A DNA stretch of 64,000 nt from the NCBI GenBank assembly GCA_963767475.1, contig CAVYEI010000002.1:434001-498000 (forward strand), in the 5' to 3' direction. Position numbers and translations under genes: made by a program. The DNA comes from WHSW01 sp963767475 (lineage in GTDB: Bacteria; Actinomycetota; Thermoleophilia; Solirubrobacterales; 70-9). The notes under the pieces were generated by a model. That model did no database searches. It was not told the origin of the DNA and saw only the letters and a list, made by a program, of their open reading frames with translations. Every line of letters starts with the position of its first letter. Position 1 is the first letter of the stretch. Below, piece by piece: positions 25,502-33,421 of the stretch.

Positions 25502-25530
25502 AGGGGCGCGCCGCTTTGCGGCGCGCCCCT
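25502..25530 (+). terminator. Rho-independent terminator of peptide gene 1
   Basis: A perfect 13-bp GC-rich stem (AGGGGCGCGCCGC / GCGGCGCGCCCCT) with a TTT loop, followed by CGTCTTTA. Repeated identically after the other two copies. Confidence 0.8.
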
Positions 25531-25947
25531 CGTCTTTAGGCCGGCGAACTAGAGCAAACGCGAAGAGCAAGCGCCGACGTCGCCCGCCCTCTCGATCTGG
25601 GTGTCTCGCGCCCGGGGCAACGAGAGCCGAGCTTGAGCCTGGCGCGCGCCGGGATCGCAGGCTTGTCTCCCTCGCGATGGGAGGATCTCCGATCCCGTCG
25701 GAGCCGTTCACGGAGTAAGGGGAACGACGAAAGGAACGTGATGAGCGTGCCTAGTCGACCTCGTCGCGGAGGCACTCATGCCGGGTTGCTCATCGTCGAT
25801 TATCACAGCGTCATCGTCGACCGTCAGCGGCAGAGATGTGGACACTGCACGCGACTCCGACAGCGACCCCATTGGGTCAATGGCGTCGACGACAGTCACA
25901 GGCCACTCGGTATCCCGGAGCGTCACGCAAGTCCATCGTCCGTGATC

Positions 25948-26052
25948 CCATAAGCAGCAACCGCGATTGCCGGCCTGCCCAACCCGGCCTAGGTTGGTCG
26001 CGATCGGATGTGGGTTCCGATCGGAAGTACCGCCTTCGGGCGTCGATTGAAA
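25948..26052 (+). promoter_or_regulatory. Promoter and hairpin leader of peptide gene 2
   Basis: -35 TTGCCG at 25967-25972 and -10 TAGGTT at 25990-25995, with the same two leader hairpins as copy 1. Confidence 0.6.
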
Positions 26053-26063
26053 GGAAGTGGCCA

Positions 26064-26204
26064 ATGCGGTCCACCTCACTCGCTCAGCTCTCGGTTCGTT
26101 TCGCCCAGCGCAAGGGCCTGATCGTCGGGACCGGCGTCGCCCTCGCCGCCGCGGTCGCGCTGTTGCTCGGCGACTCGCACTCGCTCGGGATGACGTTCAA
26201 CTGA
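26064..26204 (+). CDS. 46-residue membrane peptide, copy 2
   Basis: Same ribosome site, length and sequence as copy 1, except residue 45 is Phe (TTC) instead of His. Basic N-terminus, a transmembrane or signal segment at 19-35, and the tail GDSHSLGMTFN. It lies between its own promoter and terminator, so each copy is an independent transcription unit. Confidence 0.6.
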   Translation: MRSTSLAQLSVRFAQRKGLIVGTGVALAAAVALLLGDSHSLGMTFN

Positions 26205-26276
26205 CGAAGGTTGTGGGGCCTCCCACGGCGTTTGAGCCTCGAGCGAGCTCTGGTTTCTGGCAGCTCGCGATGGCTC

Positions 26277-26305
26277 AGGGGCGCGCCGCTTTGCGGCGCG
26301 CCCCT
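26277..26305 (+). terminator. Rho-independent terminator of peptide gene 2
   Basis: Same 13-bp stem and TTT loop as copy 1, followed by CGTCTTG. Confidence 0.8.
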
Positions 26306-26383
26306 CGTCTTGTCAATGGCGTCGACGACAGTCACAGGCCACTCGGTATCCCGGAGCGTCACGCAAGTCCATCGTCCGTGATC

Positions 26384-26488
26384 CGATAAGCAGCAACCGC
26401 GATTGCCGGCCTGCCCAACCCGGCCTAGGTTGGTCGCGATCGGATGTGGGTTCCGATCGGAAGTACCGCCTTCGGGCGTCGATTGAAA
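26384..26488 (+). promoter_or_regulatory. Promoter and hairpin leader of peptide gene 3
   Basis: -35 TTGCCG at 26403-26408 and -10 TAGGTT at 26426-26431. Identical to the other copies except a C-to-G change upstream (GATCCGATAAGC). Confidence 0.6.
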
Positions 26489-26499
26489 GGAAGTGGCCA

Positions 26500-26640
26500 A
26501 TGCGGTCCACCTCACTCGCTCAGCTCTCGGTTCGTTTCGCCCAGCGCAAGGGCCTGATCGTCGGGACCGGCGTCGCCCTCGCCGCCGCGGTCGCGCTGTT
26601 GCTCGGCGACTCGCACTCGCTCGGGATGACGTACAACTGA
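26500..26640 (+). CDS. 46-residue membrane peptide, copy 3
   Basis: Same as copies 1 and 2 except residue 45 is Tyr (TAC), giving the tail GDSHSLGMTYN. It is the copy nearest the CPBP protease gene, whose GTG start lies 141 bases after this stop, beyond the terminator. Confidence 0.6.
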   Translation: MRSTSLAQLSVRFAQRKGLIVGTGVALAAAVALLLGDSHSLGMTYN

Positions 26641-26694
26641 CGAACGTTTGTGGGCCTCGAGCGAGCTCTGGTTCCTGGCTGCTCGCGACGGCTC

Positions 26695-26723
26695 AGGGGC
26701 GCGCCGCTTTGCGGCGCGCCCCT
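26695..26723 (+). terminator. Rho-independent terminator of peptide gene 3
   Basis: Same perfect 13-bp stem with TTT loop, followed by CGTCTTTA. It separates the peptide gene from the protease gene, so the protease needs read-through or its own promoter in 26724-26781. Confidence 0.8.
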
Positions 26724-26781
26724 CGTCTTTAGGCCGGCGAACTAGAGCGAACGCCGAAGAGCAAACGCCGACGGAGTAGAC

Positions 26782-27603
26782 GTGGAGCGCAGCAAGAAGC
26801 AAAGCCATCCCGGTGGCATCTCGCCGGCGATCGCGATCGTGGCATTGGTCGTGCTCGCCGCGGCCATTTTCGGTGAAGAACTCATCTCACGCAGGCTCAG
26901 CCTCGGGATGAGCGAGACGTCGGAGAGGCTCGGCTGGTGGGACGTAGCGTTTGCCGTGTTCGAGCACGTCCTGATCCTGGCCGCGGCGCTGATCCCGATC
27001 CGCCTGGTCCTTGGTCGCTTGCGGGCATCAGATCTCGGATTGCGGCGTGTGCCGTGGCGCCCAGCCGTGGCAAGCGCTGTGGCCGTGTACGCCGCTTACG
27101 TGCTCGTCGCTGCGATTGCCTTTGCGATCCTCGGAGCACCACCCGAACGAGCCAGTGCCGACACCTTCGCCGACTCCGACTGGGCTGGGCCGCTGATCAC
27201 CTACGCGCTGATCGCCTGTGTCGTCGCCCCGCCTACCGAGGAGCTCTTCTTTCGCGGTCTGATGTTCGGGGCCTTCCGCCGTCGCCTTCGCCCACTTCCT
27301 GCCGTGGTCTGCGGAGGCGTCCTCTTCGGCGTTGCCCACGGCCCGCCGCTTGCGGGAATGCTCGACCTCGCCCTGCTCGGCATCGCCCTTTGTTTCCTTT
27401 ACGAGCGCACCGGATCGCTTCTGCCCTGCATCGGGGTCCACGCTGCCCACAACGCGATCGCTTTCGGGGCAATCGTCTCGCTCCCATTCCCGGCGACCGC
27501 CTTGCTGACGACCGTCGGCGTCACACTCGCGACCGGGGTGAGCTGGGCGCTGTCGACCTCCGCTTCCGAGAGGGCAATTCGTCGGGTCCAGGTCGCCATG
27601 TGA
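26782..27603 (+). CDS. CPBP-family intramembrane metalloprotease
   Basis: 273 residues from GTG 26782, with about seven or eight membrane segments. All CPBP (CAAX protease and bacteriocin-processing, formerly Abi) motifs are intact: EELFFR at 153-158, F182xxxH186, and H220 in GVHAAHNAIAF. The family includes eukaryotic Rce1 and bacterial proteins involved in bacteriocin maturation or self-immunity. Its N-terminal 46 residues mirror the upstream peptides: polar/basic start, hydrophobic segment 15-30, then RRLSLGMSET, with S40-L41-G42-M43 at the same residue numbers as in the peptides. Likely functional partner of the peptide cassettes, by context. Confidence 0.85.
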   Translation: MERSKKQSHPGGISPAIAIVALVVLAAAIFGEELISRRLSLGMSETSERLGWWDVAFAVFEHVLILAAALIPIRLVLGRLRASDLGLRRVPWRPAVASAVAVYAAYVLVAAIAFAILGAPPERASADTFADSDWAGPLITYALIACVVAPPTEELFFRGLMFGAFRRRLRPLPAVVCGGVLFGVAHGPPLAGMLDLALLGIALCFLYERTGSLLPCIGVHAAHNAIAFGAIVSLPFPATALLTTVGVTLATGVSWALSTSASERAIRRVQVAM

Positions 27604-27667
27604 GACCGCGACATCGACGACCGCGTGACCCTGGAGACGCGCTCAAACGCTTAAAGGACGCGACCGC

Positions 27668-28621
27668 TCAGGCGGCGATCACCTGGCCGGCGGTGTCGGC
27701 GAAGGCACGGATCCGGGGATCGCGGCTCGCGCGGCGCCAGACGAGCGCAGTCTCGACCGGCGCCATCCCGACCAACGGGACGAACGTGACCCCCTGCAAG
27801 GTCACGTAGTCCGCAACCGCACTTTCGGTGGGATGGACTAGCTCGCCACGCGCGACGTTCATGAATAGCTCGGCAAAGTTGCGCGGGGGCGGGATTGAGT
27901 TGTTCCGGCGGATCGGGCGTCCTTTCGGGGTCCGCGCCGGGATCAAGTCGCTGACCATGTCCTGCAGGTCGGTGTCGAAGCGAGCCACGGCATACGGGAC
28001 CAGATCCTCAAGCGTCACCTCGTCGCGTCCGGCAAGCGGATGATCCTCGGCTACCGCGACGACCCGCCCGTTGCGACCGAGCACGGGTCCGACGGTGAGC
28101 TCCGGATGGCTGACTGGCAACCGGGCGGCCATCAAGTCAGCCTCTCCTCGTATGAGCGGGCCGAGCACGTCGGACCAATCGACGGTGACGCTGACATCCA
28201 CCGGGCACTCAGGATGACGATCCTGGAAGATTTCGATGATCTCGGTCAACCGAGGGCCACCTGCTGCCGGATAGAAGAGCCGCAGGCGTAGGAGACCGAC
28301 GAGCTCCCGGTCATCACGGTCGGCGCGCTCGAGAACCGAAGCCAGCTGGCCGAGTGGCGAGCGCAGATCGGAAAGCAGCTCTGCCCCAGCCTGGCTGAGC
28401 TCGACGCGGCGGCTCGTCCGCTCGAAGAGAACCTCACCGAGCTTGACCTCGAGTTCCCGAACGGTCTGGCTTACCCGCGATTGAGTGACCAGAAGGCGCG
28501 CGGCGCTGCGACCGAAGTGCCGCTCCTCGGCGACCACAAGGAAGGTGCGTAGTTCGCGCAATTCAACCTGTTCCCACACCGGGCTCCCAGCGGGACGGCG
28601 TCGATGCGTCCCTCGATCCAT
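27668..28621 (-). CDS. LysR-family transcriptional regulator
   Basis: 317 residues; the family core starts at about residue 18 (VELRELRTFLVVAEERHFGR), so the true start may be an internal GTG near 28570. The N-terminal winged HTH (SAARLLVTQSRVSQTVRELE) and the LysR substrate-binding domain are complete. It is convergent with the CPBP gene and divergent from the HTH paralogue at 28.8 kb. Target and ligand unknown. Confidence 0.85.
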   Translation of the reverse strand: MDRGTHRRRPAGSPVWEQVELRELRTFLVVAEERHFGRSAARLLVTQSRVSQTVRELEVKLGEVLFERTSRRVELSQAGAELLSDLRSPLGQLASVLERADRDDRELVGLLRLRLFYPAAGGPRLTEIIEIFQDRHPECPVDVSVTVDWSDVLGPLIRGEADLMAARLPVSHPELTVGPVLGRNGRVVAVAEDHPLAGRDEVTLEDLVPYAVARFDTDLQDMVSDLIPARTPKGRPIRRNNSIPPPRNFAELFMNVARGELVHPTESAVADYVTLQGVTFVPLVGMAPVETALVWRRASRDPRIRAFADTAGQVIAA

Positions 28622-28769
28622 TAGCGGACCTAATCGCTCCGATCGCGGATAGCTCCTTGATCGGCAGATTGAATCAGTTCAAGCTCCATATTGCATCCGT
28701 TATGCACCGGCGAACACCCGAACTCAGTTGGCGCCCACGAGCGCAGAGGGCTGAGCCATACGCCAGGAT

Positions 28770-29867
28770 GTGATCGGGAGCGACGGGCGCCCCTCCGGCA
28801 ACGGTGCGGGGCGGTTCCCTGCGCCTGCGCCTGGGCCATCGCCAGCGAGATTCGCTGCCGTCGAGCTTGAAGATCTTGAGCGCACCCGGGTATCCGTCGC
28901 ATTCTCTCCACTTGCGACGCTCGGTCTCCTCGTCTTCGATTGCGTGCAAGAGAGCCGGTTGTTGGGAGGGTCACCGCCCGTGATCCGCGCGATCCGCTCG
29001 CACCTACGTGCTCGCGATCTAGAGGTCCTTGGCACACTGGCGAGGCGGGGTAGCGCACCACCCTCGCTCGTCGGCCAGCGAGTCGCGACCCCGAACGGGT
29101 TCGCGCGGATCCTATGCGGCGACCCGGGCCCGGGCGTCAACAGCCTCGCGGACCAGCTCGAGGCGGTCGCCGAGATCGACCCCGACGAATTCCTGGCCTC
29201 GGTCGCCGGTTGTGTCGGCGATAGCCCTAGCGAGTCATGGGCAGCGTTGTATTCAGACCCATCACGCTGGCTTCAGGCCTACGCAGGCGCCTTGTTGCGC
29301 GCGTGGCAAGCGGTCGGTCCGATCTGGGAGCGCGCGCGAGGCCTTATCGAGATGGAGGGCGAGCGGGTCGAGGCGGCGCTCGAGCGGGGCGCGGGCGCTG
29401 CGCTCGTCGTCGGGCTTCACGGCCGCGCCGCAGCGAGCGAGACGCACTGGCTCATCCCCACCGACCAGGATCCTCAGACCTACAGGCTGGCGCCGCATCT
29501 CGTCATCGCGCCGATGCTCACCGATCCGACGACGACAGCGATCTTCTCCGACGGCACCGGGGCGCTGCCGACTCTGTTTTACGCGTGCGCGGGGGGTTCG
29601 CGGGCATACAACGGCGAGGCGCCGGCGCCGGCATCGCTCGAGGCCTTGGTTGGAACTCCGCGGGCTAGGATCCTCGCCGCGCTCGAGCGGCCGCTACGAG
29701 CCGGCGAGCTAGCGGCGATCCTGCAAACGGCCCCCGGCGGCGCCACCCACCACCTGCGACTGCTAGAGGCGGCCGGACTCGTGATCCGGGTACGCGACGG
29801 CCGCTGGGTGGTAGTCGAGCGCACGCGGCGTGGGACCGCGCTGCTCGCGCTGTATGGGCTGGACTAG
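28770..29867 (+). CDS. HTH regulator, paralogue B (DUF5937-like N-terminus, ArsR-like C-terminus)
   Basis: 365 residues with an uncertain start; homology to paralogues begins at about residue 29 (AAVELEDLERTRVSVAFSPL). A long helical N-terminal domain of about 250 residues precedes the C-terminal winged helix (RARILAALERPLRAGELAAI, then TAPGGATHHLRLLEAAGLVI, then RTRRGTALLALYG). The same two-domain layout occurs at 35562 and 42691, and the HTH alone at 14508. Probable transcription factor with ligand-binding N-terminus. Divergent from the LysR gene. Confidence 0.7.
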   Translation: MIGSDGRPSGNGAGRFPAPAPGPSPARFAAVELEDLERTRVSVAFSPLATLGLLVFDCVQESRLLGGSPPVIRAIRSHLRARDLEVLGTLARRGSAPPSLVGQRVATPNGFARILCGDPGPGVNSLADQLEAVAEIDPDEFLASVAGCVGDSPSESWAALYSDPSRWLQAYAGALLRAWQAVGPIWERARGLIEMEGERVEAALERGAGAALVVGLHGRAAASETHWLIPTDQDPQTYRLAPHLVIAPMLTDPTTTAIFSDGTGALPTLFYACAGGSRAYNGEAPAPASLEALVGTPRARILAALERPLRAGELAAILQTAPGGATHHLRLLEAAGLVIRVRDGRWVVVERTRRGTALLALYGLD

Positions 29868-29869
29868 CC

Positions 29870-29892
29870 GACGACCAGCTTCGCTGATCGTC
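29870..29892. terminator. Bidirectional hairpin terminator candidate
   Basis: GACGACCAGC-TTC-GCTGATCGTC, a 10-bp stem with one C/A mismatch, between the convergent regulator B and the secreted-protein gene. It has no strong T tract, so efficiency is uncertain. Confidence 0.45.
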
Positions 29893-29930
29893 CCGAATGC
29901 AGTGTTAGCGCCTCGGGCCTTGGAGCGGTT

Positions 29931-30431
29931 TTAGCGCAGCCGAATCGGGCGGTCCAGGAGGTCGCTGGCAACTTCTGCATCCTCCGGCCCAGCGGCGAAG
30001 TCGGCGCAGTTGAATGGCTTGCCGGCAAGCTGCCGCCTGTCCACGGTGAGTGTGATGCGCTGGTCCTTCACATTTGCACGAGCCTTGAATCGCTTGTTTT
30101 CGACGGCAGCAAAGGCCTTTCCGGGACCCGGGAGGTACCCGAGGACGAGCGCGTTGTCGGAGAAGCACTTGCCACCCTGGGCCTGCGTGCTGAACACCAC
30201 GGCGATCAGCGACCCGGCCTGCGGCGCCAAGCCGAGCGACAAGCTGGCCTCCACCGCCCCGCCAGTCTTGTAGGTCGCGGACATGCGCTGGATGTCATGC
30301 TGCGGCTCGGCGTCCCCGGAGGGGTCGGAGCCCGAGCCCGAGCGAGTGGCGCCCAGCGCCGTCGCCGGCGACAGCAGCGCGACGCAGATGGCTAGGAGCA
30401 AGGATGGGGGAACGCGGGTCTTCTTCATCAT
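29931..30431 (-). CDS. Secreted protein of unknown function
   Basis: 166 residues. A signal peptide at about 1-28 (MMKKTRVPPSLLLAICVALL, then ATALGA) is followed by a beta-rich domain with two Cys (GKCFSDNALVL and FNCADFAAG), possibly disulphide-bonded. The layout (DPSGDAEPQHDIQRMSATY near the mature N-terminus) recalls extracellular beta-sandwich domains of actinobacteria, but I do not recognise a family. Confidence 0.6.
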   Translation of the reverse strand: MMKKTRVPPSLLLAICVALLSPATALGATRSGSGSDPSGDAEPQHDIQRMSATYKTGGAVEASLSLGLAPQAGSLIAVVFSTQAQGGKCFSDNALVLGYLPGPGKAFAAVENKRFKARANVKDQRITLTVDRRQLAGKPFNCADFAAGPEDAEVASDLLDRPIRLR

Positions 30432-30665
30432 TGTCTCGATCTGGTTGACGTCGAGGGCCGGAAGCTACCCGCGATGCGGCGCCACCCAATCGAACTGGGA
30501 GATTGGTCGTCCACGACTCCGCATCGCCTGTAATCCATCCCCAATCCGGGGAGGCCACATACCACCTGGTCCAGCCAAGGCGTGCAAGACGGGGTCCCCT
30601 CGACCGCGGGACCAGCGTGGACTCATCGGCGAGCGGGACCAAGAACTTTCCGCGATCGTTGAATG

Positions 30666-31106
30666 TCAAGCACACCGCCGCTGCGTTCGCGTCCACCAGA
30701 GCGTTCGCTCCGGAACACCCCCGGCCGTGGCGCCGACACGGACGATCGAAGCGGGCTCGCAGGTGACATTGAGTGCCTTGAGCAACCTCGGCCAGGTGGT
30801 GGCGACGGACACGTTCCGAGAGTGGGCCCGCAGGATCTCGCCGAGACCACGCTCCGCGACGACCCCGAGCACAGCATCCCTGTGGGCGGCCAATACCGCG
30901 ATCCGCCGCAGCGACCCGAGGAGATGCCCGCTGACGCGAACGCCGGCCGCGCATTCGACGATCACCGCCCGATCTCCGTCAGCGAGGCGACGAATAGCCA
31001 GCGCTTCCAGCCATTCGGCCGTCTCCCGCGTCAGCTCTCCGTCGACGACGATCGCCGCCGCTCGATCGTCTGCCTTTCGTGTGCCATTGACCAGTTCGGT
31101 TTCCAT
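30666..31106 (-). CDS. STAS-like domain protein
   Basis: 146 residues from ATG 31106 (METELVNGTRK) after AAAGGAACGAAGG; the longer frame to 31307 has no coding character. IVVDGELTRETAEWLEALAI, then AVIVECAAGVRVSGHLLGSL, then ILRAHSRNVSVATTWPRLLKAL follow the STAS/anti-anti-sigma layout (beta strand, phospho-Ser-region loop, helix). The canonical DS phosphorylation motif is replaced by RVSG. May act in a partner-switching pathway; this is weak family evidence. Confidence 0.5.
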   Translation of the reverse strand: METELVNGTRKADDRAAAIVVDGELTRETAEWLEALAIRRLADGDRAVIVECAAGVRVSGHLLGSLRRIAVLAAHRDAVLGVVAERGLGEILRAHSRNVSVATTWPRLLKALNVTCEPASIVRVGATAGGVPERTLWWTRTQRRCA

Positions 31107-31291
31107 CCTTCGTTCCTTTCGTGTTGTTTGAGCGAGCCGTACGCCACCCTCAGCCATAGATGTCGCCAGCCGGGCAGCGCGCCCCCCATGCCAACCCGGA
31201 CGCTCACCGGCGCCAAGATCTGATCGCGTTTGCTGATCGCCCGATGTGCGCTGCGAATTGCTCCTGGACCGTCGCTCGACAGGATCCAGGC

Positions 31292-32392
31292 ATGACACTG
31301 ACGGCACCCAGCGACTCAGTCCGACCCGCTGGGCCCCGCGTCGACCGCCTCAGCGGAGTCGACGGGATGATCGTCTTGGACGTGCCGAGCGCGCCGACGA
31401 GCGGCGGAGGTACACGCCTCGCGCCCGACGTCACGGAGCCCGAGATGCGCCTGCTCGCGCGGGCGATGACCTACAAGCTCGCGGTCCTAGAGATTCCAGT
31501 TGGTGGGGCCAAGATCGGCCTCCGAGCCTCGCCCGACGACCGGGCCGAGGTCATCAGCCGTTTTCGCGCCGAGATCGCTCCGCGCCTGGGCTCCGGTGCG
31601 CTGATGACTGGCCCGGACCTCGGCACCTATGAGGAGGACTTCGAGGGCCTCCCGACTCCAGGCGGAGCCGAGGGCATCGCCGCGACGAATGGCAACGGGA
31701 TGCCTATCGAACAGTTGCTCTCCGGCGCCGGGGTCGTCTCCGCGTTGAGCGCCGCGTTCGGGGGCGACCTCGAGGGTCGTGCGGTCGCACTCGAGGGCTT
31801 CGGGAAAATGGGCCAGAGCATCGCCCTTGCGCTCGCCGCCCGGGGCGGTCGCATCGTGGCCGTCTCGACCGTGGTCGGCTGCGCAGTCGCTCCGCCCGGA
31901 GGCGAGCTCGAGCTCGAGGAGCTCCTCGGGGCGCAGAGGCTATGGGGCGATGCCTTGGTCGAGCAGGTCGGACTTCATGCCCACCGGGCGGCGCTTTGGA
32001 GCGTCCCCTGTGACGCGCTCGTCCCAGGCGCCCGGCCGGGCGTCCTTGGCGTGGGTTGTGCCAGGCGCGTCGCCGCAAGAGCGATCATGCCGGTCGCGAA
32101 TGCTCCCTATACAGCTGGCGGCCTGCGCGCACTTCGCGAGCGCGGGATCTCCGCCCACGCTGACTTTCTCACGAGCGCCGGTGGAGCGATGGCCTACCTC
32201 GCGCCGGCTGTCGCAGGAGCGTCGACCGTCGAGGAGGCCTGCGATGCACTCGACGATGCCATGGCATCGATCGTCGCTGAAGTACTGGACCACCCGGCCG
32301 GACCGTACGCGGGCGCGGTAGCCCGCGCTGAGAGCTTCCTGCACACATGGCTGGACCCATCGGAGCTGCCAGACGGCCCACCGTTGGCCTGA
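31292..32392 (+). CDS. Leu/Val/Glu-type amino acid dehydrogenase, probably branched-chain
   Basis: 366 residues from ATG 31292. The dimerisation/substrate domain has GGGTRLAPDVTEPEMRLLAR, then YKLAVLEIPVGGAKIGL, where the catalytic Lys follows the Gly-rich loop. The NAD-binding domain has ALEGFGKMGQSIALAL. It precedes the E1/E2 genes of a branched-chain 2-oxo-acid dehydrogenase by 6 bases. This context suggests deamination of Leu, Val or Ile to the oxo acids used downstream. It is shorter than glutamate dehydrogenases, consistent with this assignment. Confidence 0.75.
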   Translation: MTLTAPSDSVRPAGPRVDRLSGVDGMIVLDVPSAPTSGGGTRLAPDVTEPEMRLLARAMTYKLAVLEIPVGGAKIGLRASPDDRAEVISRFRAEIAPRLGSGALMTGPDLGTYEEDFEGLPTPGGAEGIAATNGNGMPIEQLLSGAGVVSALSAAFGGDLEGRAVALEGFGKMGQSIALALAARGGRIVAVSTVVGCAVAPPGGELELEELLGAQRLWGDALVEQVGLHAHRAALWSVPCDALVPGARPGVLGVGCARRVAARAIMPVANAPYTAGGLRALRERGISAHADFLTSAGGAMAYLAPAVAGASTVEEACDALDDAMASIVAEVLDHPAGPYAGAVARAESFLHTWLDPSELPDGPPLA

Positions 32393-32398
32393 GTCGCG

Positions 32399-33421
32399 AT
32401 GACAGGAGCGACGCTTAACGGGGCAGATCCACGCTCTGTCCCGCATGATCATCCGCAAGCCGAGGACATCGCGCTGCTCAAGGACATGCTTCTGCTGCGG
32501 GCCTACGATGAGCGCGCCGTTACGCTCCAGCGACAGGGGCGCATCGGCGCATATCCGATGTTCTGGGGTGAGGAGGGGATCCAGGCGGGCGCCGTGTCGG
32601 CCCTGCGTGCCTCGGACTGGATCTTCCCCACCTACCGTCAGAACGCGCTTCCGATCCTGCGCGGCCTACCACCCGATCGGGCGCTTCGCTACTTCAACGG
32701 CGATCCGCGAGCGTTCTTCGACCCGAAGGAATATGGCTGCGCGCCGCAATGCGTTCCGATCGCGACCCATCTCCCGCACGCCGTGGGCTGGGCCTGGGGC
32801 CGGAGGATCTCAGGCGCTGACGACGTGGCGATCGCGTTCTTCGGCGACGGCGCGACCTCCGAGGGCGACTTCAGCGAGGCGCTGAACATCGCCGGAGTCC
32901 AGCGCGCACCAGTCGTGTTCATGTGCACCAACAACCGCTGGGCGGTCTCCACTCCCGTCGAACGGCAGACAGCAGCCAGCAAGCTCGCGGACAAGGCCTC
33001 GGGCTATGGGATCGCCGCCGTCGAGGTCGACGGGTACGACGCGCGTGCGGTCCGGGACGTGGTCGCCGTCGCAACCGAGCGCGCGCGCGCCGCCGCCGGA
33101 CCGTCGCTCATCGAGGCGAGCTGCTACCGGATCGAGGCGCACGCGACAGCCGACGATCCCTCGCGCTATCGCAACCAGGCCGAAGCTGAGGCGTGGCGGG
33201 CGCGCGAGCCTGTAGCGCGGCTGGCCCGTGAGCTGATTGCCGAAGGCGAGCTCACTGCGGAGGAGCTAGAGCAACTCACTGCGGACGCGCACGGGGCGAT
33301 GCGCGATGCCGCTGAGCAGCTAAACAGCGGACCGCCGATCGGGCGTCGGCTCTTGATCGAGCACGTGCTCGCGCATCCAACCGCGGTCCTCGAAGCTCAG
33401 CTCGAGGGCCGCACCGCGTGA
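32399..33421 (+). CDS. 2-oxo acid dehydrogenase E1 component, alpha subunit
   Basis: 340 residues. The thiamine-diphosphate motif GDGATSEGDFSEALN...NN (FMCTNNRWAVSTP) is complete, and FWGEEGIQAGAVSALRASDW lies in the N-terminal part. With the beta subunit it decarboxylates branched-chain 2-oxo acids and transfers the acyl group to the E2 lipoyl arm. Order with the dehydrogenase upstream and E1 beta/E2 downstream indicates the branched-chain rather than pyruvate complex. Its stop overlaps the GTG of the beta gene by four bases. Confidence 0.88.
   Translation: MTGATLNGADPRSVPHDHPQAEDIALLKDMLLLRAYDERAVTLQRQGRIGAYPMFWGEEGIQAGAVSALRASDWIFPTYRQNALPILRGLPPDRALRYFNGDPRAFFDPKEYGCAPQCVPIATHLPHAVGWAWGRRISGADDVAIAFFGDGATSEGDFSEALNIAGVQRAPVVFMCTNNRWAVSTPVERQTAASKLADKASGYGIAAVEVDGYDARAVRDVVAVATERARAAAGPSLIEASCYRIEAHATADDPSRYRNQAEAEAWRAREPVARLARELIAEGELTAEELEQLTADAHGAMRDAAEQLNSGPPIGRRLLIEHVLAHPTAVLEAQLEGRTA

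Larger units (their letters stand above)
24802..25577 (+). repeat. Peptide-cassette direct repeat, copy 1 (776 bp)
   Basis: This unit is repeated almost perfectly at 25578-26312, and its 3' part again from 26313. It contains a long upstream stretch with small hairpins, a sigma-70-like promoter, a hairpin leader, the 46-codon peptide gene and a strong terminator. A 70-codon frame at 24965-25177 with an AAAGGA site lies in its 5' part, but I see no evidence that it is a gene. Confidence 0.85.
25578..26312 (+). repeat. Peptide-cassette direct repeat, copy 2
   Basis: Offset 776 bases from copy 1 and nearly identical. It ends right after the terminator, where it joins copy 3 at CGTCTT|GTCAATGG, so the last part of the unit (TTAGGCCGGCGAACTAGAGC) is missing here. 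Its 70-codon upstream frame (25741-25953) matches copy 1. Confidence 0.85.
26313..26747 (+). repeat. Peptide-cassette direct repeat, copy 3 (5'-truncated)
   Basis: Begins at the position equivalent to 25877 of copy 2 and lacks the first 300 bases of the unit, but keeps promoter, leader, gene, terminator and the 3' tail (TTTAGGCCGGCGAACTAGAG). A 26-base segment before the terminator (CCCACGGCGTTTGA region) is shortened relative to copies 1 and 2. Confidence 0.85.

Noticed and set aside
24932..26515. Long minus-strand frames across the repeats (about 120-260 codons)
   Set aside because: They run antisense through the promoter, leader and peptide genes and contain low-complexity Arg/Ser stretches. 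Their similarity to a plus-strand frame at 18.9 kb only reflects the shared leader DNA.
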